Positions 7,959 to 11,770 of a stretch of 11,770 bases of DNA are shown piece after piece; within the stretch, counting starts at the first letter, position 1, and every line of letters starts with the position of its first letter. Source of the DNA: Hemicentrotus pulcherrimus (lineage: Eukaryota > Echinodermata > Echinoidea > Camarodonta > Strongylocentrotidae); assembly GCA_003118195.1 (NCBI GenBank), contig BEXV01000126.1, positions 192,393-204,162 of the forward strand, in the 5' to 3' direction. The notes beneath the pieces are model-generated. The model did not search any database. It worked only from the letters and a program-made list of their open reading frames with translations, and was not told the origin of the DNA. Position numbers and translations under genes: made by a program.

Positions 7959-8505
7959 GTAAGTAGCTCTTATTTTCATTTGATCCATTTTATATTTTAG
8001 TTTATCAACTCAGTTACAGAAAATCAATTAATACAGAGCTTGGAACTAACAATTTTTGATCTAGAAGTCAAGAGAAAAAAGTATTGGGGTATCTTTGGTG
8101 CACCTTGTTCTTCCTAATGTTATCACTAGAGAAAATTTGAACCAACCGAATCAACCGAAACCTCACTTTTGATTGAGAAAAAATCTCAATGGTGTTTGTA
8201 CATGTATACTGTGTGATATGTTTGCAAATTTCACGATCGGTGAAGATTCATGAAGGTTTCTTACCATGAAATAATTGGATTACAAATGACACAAAAAATT
8301 GCTGCCATGAATATCATTGTCGCTTACTATTCTAAACAATTTCATTTTGCGGGATTTCTTATTTTACCATACTGGTATGTACAATTATTTGTTGCTATTT
8401 ATTCATGATTATATAACAAACAGAATAAAGTACTGAGCTGTTAACTAGTTAAAATTTTGAGAGAGTCCTATATTTCATCATTTCTGATTTCTTTTTGATG
8501 TGCAG
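7959..8505 (+). other. Intron between exons 4 and 5 (547 bp)
   Basis: A phase-2 intron with a consensus gtaagt donor. AT-rich; no repeat, exon or RNA gene recognised. Confidence 0.75.
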
Positions 8506-8597
8506 GGAGCAGAGAGTGACACTCGTATTTGATGCTGTCAGCGCTAAGATCAAACTGGATTGGATCACAGCTCTAGAGACTGCTAAACTAGGAATGA
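8506..8597 (+). CDS. Coding exon 5 of window: last strand and C-terminal helix of the PH domain
   Basis: The acceptor is gatgtgcag ending at 8505 and the donor is a consensus gtaagt from 8598. The 92-nt exon enters in phase 2 and leaves in phase 1 (A joins AG of exon 6 to give Lys). It encodes EQRVTLVFDAVSAKIKLDWI followed by TALETAKLGM. RVTLVFDA is a PH strand, and KLDWITALETAKL is the terminal PH helix with the near-invariant tryptophan. This is the clearest PH signature in the window. A dispersed repeat begins at 8604, only six bases past the end of the exon. Confidence 0.88.
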
Positions 8598-8603
8598 GTA
8601 AGT

Positions 8604-8779
8604 ATTTAAAGACTATCTGCACTAGTTTGGCCATGAGGGATTAGACCTTCCTGCATGGTCAATGGCAGGTGGTTATTTCATCAAATCAACTCTCAATTAA
8701 CATAAGAAAAAGGGGACCATGGGGGATTAACAGGTACCAATTAGGCATTGTTGACTATATATCAAGTAGCTACAAGTAG
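8604..8779. repeat. Dispersed repeat, copy 1
   Basis: From atttaaagactatctgcact to caagtagctacaagtag, this block aligns along its whole length with 9770-9949. By eye, roughly three quarters of the bases agree. Shared words include actagtt-ggcca, gggattagacca/t, caggtgg, tcatcaa, gggga and caagtagctacaagtag. It has no open frame of note. It is an unclassified interspersed repeat; it starts six bases after the exon 5 donor junction. Confidence 0.8.
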
Positions 8780-9212
8780 TGCCGTCCCGCTTTGATACTG
8801 GAACATGTATAAGACTGGAAAATGAAGGATAAGTAGAGGAGCAATACAAGCCCATTGCCTGCTGGAACAGGGTGGTCCATGTACTAAGCCTATGGGAGTA
8901 AGAGTTTCTGAAGTCAATTGGTTAAAATGGGTGGCAGATTAAAAAAAAGATAAAATTGATGGAAGCAGGCAGGGAGAAGAAGTTGGAGAATACACAGTAT
9001 GTGCAAAGGTCAATGATGTGGTAGAAATAGTTGTTTCTTGATTAATTGAGGTGATCTAAGATAAAAACATTGATCAAGTTCCTTCATGTTTTCTTTACAA
9101 ACTGTAAAAGGACCTATTACATGCATGTAAGAAGTTTAAGCCTGGCTAGACTGTCATGTTTTCTCTTTTGAATGCTGTGTTTCTCTTTAGTGAATTACTA
9201 CATGTATTTTGA

Positions 9213-9425
9213 TTTTTTTTTTTTTAAAAAGACAGTGGAGAAGTAGAAAAAGAAATAGAGGAAGAAAAGGATTGAATGTACCACACCCCCAGTATAGTAC
9301 GATAATACTCTGTAAAGAAGTCTGTACTGAAAAGAAAGGAAGGAAGGAAGAGAGACATAGAAGAAATAAAGAGAGGAGTCTAATGAGAGGAAGCAAAGAA
9401 AGAAACAACATACAAAAGGATCCGC
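9213..9425. repeat. T13 run followed by a purine-rich low-complexity tract
   Basis: T13 at 9213-9225 runs into A5. From about 9233 to 9420 the plus strand is largely A and G, including three GGAA units at 9338-9349 and many gaaa/gagag words. Both strands give open frames through it (lysine/arginine-rich or leucine-rich), which reflect composition and not genes. Confidence 0.75.
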
Positions 9426-9525
9426 TTATGACAAAAAAAGTTAACTTTCACCTGAGATGTCCTTTGCTGTATTAGATGGTGAGTAGCATTCACAAATAAA
9501 AGTTGTTTTACCTGTTTGTTTTCAG

Positions 9526-9650
9526 AGCCTCACAACAATCCTGGCTGGTATGCACCAGACGAGGGCGACACAACCCACGCAGAGATGAACTTTGGCGTGC
9601 CCCTCATCATGAAAGCTCTTCCCGTCTTCCCTACACGACAGCAAGCTAAG
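9526..9650 (+). CDS. Coding exon 6 of window: linker from PH domain to propeller
   Basis: The acceptor is gtttgttttcag ending at 9525 and the donor is gtaaga from 9651. The exon is 125 nt; its AG completes a Lys codon and it ends in phase 0. It encodes PHNNPGWYAPDEGDTTHAEM, then NFGVPLIMKALPVFPTRQQA and K. A GW(Y/F) motif followed by an acidic stretch and a PLxxKxLPV segment fits, from memory, the PH-to-propeller junction of ARHGEF10/17 proteins. An alternative AG two bases downstream would break the phase with exon 5, so 9526 was chosen. The frame runs on after the donor to 9809, but that part is intron that includes a dispersed repeat. Confidence 0.85.
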
Positions 9651-10451
9651 GTAAGAAGGCTGGGTACTGTTCTTGCTTTGGCCTTGATCACTGTACAAAG
9701 ATGCACAAGGCAGTACTTGTGGAAAGACTTAGGAGAGGGCATAAAATCTGAAGAGAACTTGTCTATTCCATTAAAGTCCATCTGTACTAGTTCGGCCAGA
9801 AGGGATTAGACCACCCAGTGAGGTCACTGACAGGTGGCTATCTCATCAACTTAGCTCTCAACTAACAAAAGAAAAAGAGGATCATGGGGGACCAACAGGC
9901 ATCGATAGGAGAAGTTTTCTATATAGAGGGAGCAAGTAGCTACAAGTAGAACAGTGGAGCTTTTAAAACAAATTATGCACAAAAATCCAAATAGCTCATA
10001 GACATTGAAGCATGTTCTCTACAAATTAGAAGAAATTAAATCTATGATTTGGAATCATTACATAACACACTTTGCATGAATCCTGACATAGTTGGTTGCT
10101 ACATGTAAGTGCAGGCACAGTCTTGTAATTTTATTATACCCAATTATGTAAATGTAAATCTCTGTATATTTGAAACAATATTTTCTAGGTTATTTTAATT
10201 TCAAGTGAATAGCATTCAACCGTTCATATTGAAACTTCTGTACAAAAGCATATTGAATTCATTGTATTCCAAACCTTGCTTTAGATATTTTTTACTTTTG
10301 CTTCGGAAGGTTGGGATAAATGGAATAGAAGAAGTAAAATTGTCAGTTGTTGGGATATTGTGGGTATCTTGTTATTAAAAGTCATTGACATTTGTTGCTT
10401 GTGGGGATCACTGCTTTACAATTCTCTGTATTTTCTCTCTCATTTGTCTAG
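9651..10451 (+). other. Intron between exons 6 and 7 (801 bp)
   Basis: A phase-0 intron with a gtaaga donor. It holds the second copy of the dispersed repeat and then AT-rich sequence without a recognisable feature. Confidence 0.75.
9770..9949. repeat. Dispersed repeat, copy 2
   Basis: It aligns in the same orientation with 8604-8779 and ends with the identical 17-mer caagtagctacaagtag. It differs from copy 1 by scattered substitutions and small indels, so the pair is old or arose from two independent insertions. The sequence to the right diverges quickly. Confidence 0.8.
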
Positions 10452-10783
10452 TTCCAGTGTTCAGTACTGTGCCCGTTGGAGCAACCAGGCCACCGCAGCC
10501 GACGGAAAGGTATGCTACAGAACGAGGGCGCAAGAAACTGTCTCTGGGTGTGCAACTCGGACCAGAAGACCTGTCACGTCAGTCTGGTTGGGTTCATGCC
10601 CCCCTCACCGCAGCTCCTAGAGACGTTTGAGACCACCGAGGGGCGTGTCATGTGCATGGAGTGCGTTCCAGGGTGGAACGGACCGGGACCGATGGGCGGG
10701 TACCTCAACAGGAGGGAGAGCGAGAGGAAGAGTGACTACTGCTTCACCAGGCATACCGTGTGGATGGGGACCGAGACAGGAAG
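10452..10783 (+). CDS. Coding exon 7 of window: first blade(s) of the C-terminal WD40-like propeller
   Basis: The acceptor is catttgtctag ending at 10451 and the donor is gtaaga from 10784. This is the largest exon (332 nt), phase 0 in and phase 2 out. It starts FQCSVLCPLEQPGHRSRRKG and contains NCLWVCNSDQKTCHVSLVGF, a LLETFETTEGRVMCMECVPG segment and, at the end, HTVWMGTETGR. These alternate hydrophobic strands and turns like WD40-type blades. A loop of about 28 residues (GPGPMGGYLNRRESERK and neighbours) is polar and charged and is probably a surface insertion between strands. The exon is visibly richer in G and C than the introns around it. The in-frame TTG at 10476 is an ordinary Leu codon, not a start. 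Confidence 0.88.
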
Positions 10784-11184
10784 GTAAGATGAGATGGGGT
10801 TAAGGGTAGTAAGAGGGGTGGAGAGGGGAAGCAAGATGAGGGACGGTGGTGAGGGCACACCATGATGCAGGTGATGAAGATGGTGGTGGTGGTGGTGGTG
10901 GTGGTGATGAAGATGAAGAGGAGGAGGAGGAGGACTAAGACAAGGAGAAAGATGAAATGAAAATGAGATAAGGTTATGATCAAGGTTATTATAATGAAGA
11001 TGAGTGTTATCATTATGAGGATGATGGGTATCGGTTGAAGCTGATTGTAGAACGGATGATGTTCATGATGACAATGATGATAATGAGGAGGATATAACAA
11101 TAGACTACACAAAGTAGAAGTAACTTTAAACTGTCCGTTGTACTTTTTAATCCAATCTTTTTGATCATCTCTTATCTTCTACAG
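10784..11184 (+). other. Intron between exons 7 and 8 (401 bp)
   Basis: A phase-2 intron that is mostly trinucleotide-like low-complexity sequence, listed separately. The final 80 bp are AT-rich with a normal cttctacag acceptor. Confidence 0.75.
10861..11095. repeat. GGT/GAT/GAG trinucleotide-rich microsatellite region
   Basis: Eight perfect GGT units occupy 10882-10905, followed by GATGAAGATGAA and GAGGAGGAG runs, then dispersed GAT/ATG words to about 11095. The antisense open frame of 122 codons over 10744-11112 encodes His, Ile, Leu and Thr runs and is a composition artefact. Confidence 0.85.
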
Positions 11185-11336
11185 GGTGTTGATCTACAGA
11201 ATAAACCAGTCCGACAAATGTGAGCCCCTTGCTACCTTCAAGGCAAGCCACCCCATCTCAGCTATTCAGTACCTCAACAATAGAGTCTTCATGTCTCTAT
11301 CTAATGGATCAGTACTCATCTACGTCAGGACAAACG
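11185..11336 (+). CDS. Coding exon 8 of window: continuing propeller blade
   Basis: The acceptor is cttctacag ending at 11184 and the donor is gtgagg from 11337. The 152-nt exon enters in phase 2 (AG+G gives Arg) and leaves in phase 1. It encodes VLIYRINQSDKCEPLATFKA, then SHPISAIQYLNNRVFMSLSN and GSVLIYVRTN. Joined to exon 7 it gives TVWMGTETGRVLIY, a blade-like strand pair, and then a second (VFMSLSNGSVLIY). The pattern 'hydrophobic-x-GT/SLSNGS-VLIY' repeated about 40 residues apart is typical of propeller strands C and D. Reading past the donor stays open to 11443, but the sequence loses coding character. The next exon is outside the window. Confidence 0.86.
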
Positions 11337-11770
11337 GTGAGGTTAATATTGAACAGGTTATGAAATGGTTCAAGAGATATTGGTTCTTCGATACATGCAC
11401 TAGCTATATGTACAGTTGCTCTGTGATTGATATCTTACACTAGATGAATTCCTAACCTCAGATCAGGATCCCAAATCAAGGAAAATTGGTCTCATATACA
11501 GTATCCAAACAGCGTTTCCACTGGATGATTAGCCAAGATGATTTTCTTTTTTTTAATGTGTGTAAGAATCTTCAGCAGTAAAGGAGGCAGATTATCCTGT
11601 AGAAGAAATGTAGAAATTACATGTAGCACATGTAATATATATATACAGTCAAACCTGCTTTAGTGACCACCTGTCTACAAAGACCACCTGTCTACAAAGG
11701 CCACATTTGGTGTTTCCCTTGAAAATGGTTTCTCATTGAATCATGTACCAAAGGAACCTGTCTACAAAGA
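11337..11770 (+). other. Start of the intron after exon 8
   Basis: Begins with gtgagg and shows no further exon before the window edge. It contains a short AT run near 11635-11645 and the edge repeat listed separately. Confidence 0.65.
11647..11770. repeat. Interspersed repeat with 17-bp tandem units, cut by the window edge
   Basis: gaccacctgtctacaaa occurs at 11675-11691 and 11692-11708, and cctgtctacaaaga recurs at the very end of the window. The lead-in agtcaaacctgctttagt and this 'gaccacctgtctacaaag' wording are of a type often seen in marine invertebrate DNA, by memory only. The repeat continues beyond 11770. Confidence 0.65.

Larger units (their letters stand above)
8598..9525 (+). other. 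Intron between exons 5 and 6 (928 bp)
   Basis: A phase-1 intron. It begins with a dispersed repeat copy and contains a T-run and a purine-rich tract further on (listed separately). The rest shows no gene. Confidence 0.75.
5313..11336 (+). other. ARHGEF17: Partial gene: Rho guanine-nucleotide exchange factor, ARHGEF17/ARHGEF10 family (eight internal exons; PH domain and start of C-terminal propeller)
   Basis: Eight GT/AG-bounded blocks join in compatible phase into one stop-free frame of about 402 residues. Residues 1-195 look like a PH domain: early strands ending in a LFMLNDLLVC segment, a long helical insert, and a last helix DWITALETAKL with the conserved PH tryptophan (residue 188). Residues 200-240 are a linker, and 241 onward resemble the WD40-like propeller of the ARHGEF10/17 proteins (CLWVCNS, VMCMECVPG, TVWMGTETGRVLIY, VFMSLSNGSVLIY). 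Family members activate Rho GTPases (RhoA/B/C) through a DH domain placed before the PH; that domain is not in this window. Vertebrate ARHGEF17 (TEM4) is linked to actin and cell junctions. I prefer ARHGEF17 over ARHGEF10/10L because the propeller-entry segment matches in spacing as I remember it, but this is not verified. Both gene ends are outside the window. Confidence 0.75.

Noticed and set aside
9187..9475. Leu/Phe-rich minus frame and Lys/Arg-rich plus frame
   Set aside because: Both arise from the T-run and purine tract; neither joins an exon in phase.
9526..9529. Alternative exon 6 acceptor two bases downstream (AG at 9526-9527)
   Set aside because: It would leave the split codon from exon 5 uncompleted and shift the frame to stops.
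10744..11112. Minus-strand 122-codon frame that looks like a membrane protein
   Set aside because: Its Ile, Leu, Thr and His runs are the complement of GAT/GGT/GAG repeats, and it overlaps exon 7 in antisense.
1..11770. tRNA, rRNA, CRISPR array, bacterial operon or phage module
   Set aside because: None of the expected folds, spacer-repeat periodicity, ribosome-binding sites or compact gene order is present.

Overview
The window reads as nuclear DNA of a marine deuterostome, most likely a sea urchin. Short coding blocks with GT/AG borders sit in AT-rich non-coding DNA. They are surrounded by small inverted-repeat elements, a decayed LINE and microsatellites of the kind usual in echinoid genomes. 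There is no bacterial-style gene packing and no long open frame. The echinoid assignment is an inference from repeat style and protein similarity; no species is claimed.

One gene explains all the coding signal: a plus-strand, multi-exon Rho guanine-nucleotide exchange factor of the ARHGEF10/ARHGEF17 family (ARHGEF17/TEM4-like preferred). Eight internal coding exons were placed by matching splice sites, codon phase and protein continuity: 5313-5404, 6163-6332, 6800-6906, 7822-7958, 8506-8597, 9526-9650, 10452-10783 and 11185-11336. They join without a stop into about 402 residues. These cover a PH domain with a long helical insert (exons 1-5), a linker (exon 6) and the start of a C-terminal WD40-like beta-propeller (exons 7-8). 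The catalytic DH domain must lie upstream and the rest of the propeller downstream. All eight exons have lengths of 3n+2, so the intron phases cycle 2,1,0 along the window.

Positions 1-5312 hold no convincing exon and are probably one or more large introns. They contain a 98-bp tandem duplication, a 26-bp tandem repeat, a hairpin, a perfect 20-bp palindrome, a ~220-bp inverted-repeat element and two exact X-box-like (RFX) motifs. Two 36-nt stretches with splice-like borders are possible micro-exons.

From 5405 on, the introns carry most of the structure. There is a 133-bp inverted-repeat element (5532-5664), a LINE reverse-transcriptase 3' fragment (6976-7275), and a decayed tandem copy of PH exon 4 with its flanking intron (7551-7744). 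A dispersed repeat occurs in two consecutive introns (8604-8779 and 9770-9949). There are also purine-rich and GGT/GAT-rich tracts, and a 17-bp tandem repeat at the right edge. The degenerate exon copy, the uniform exon-length class and the paired repeats are the best leads. I see no undescribed biological system here.
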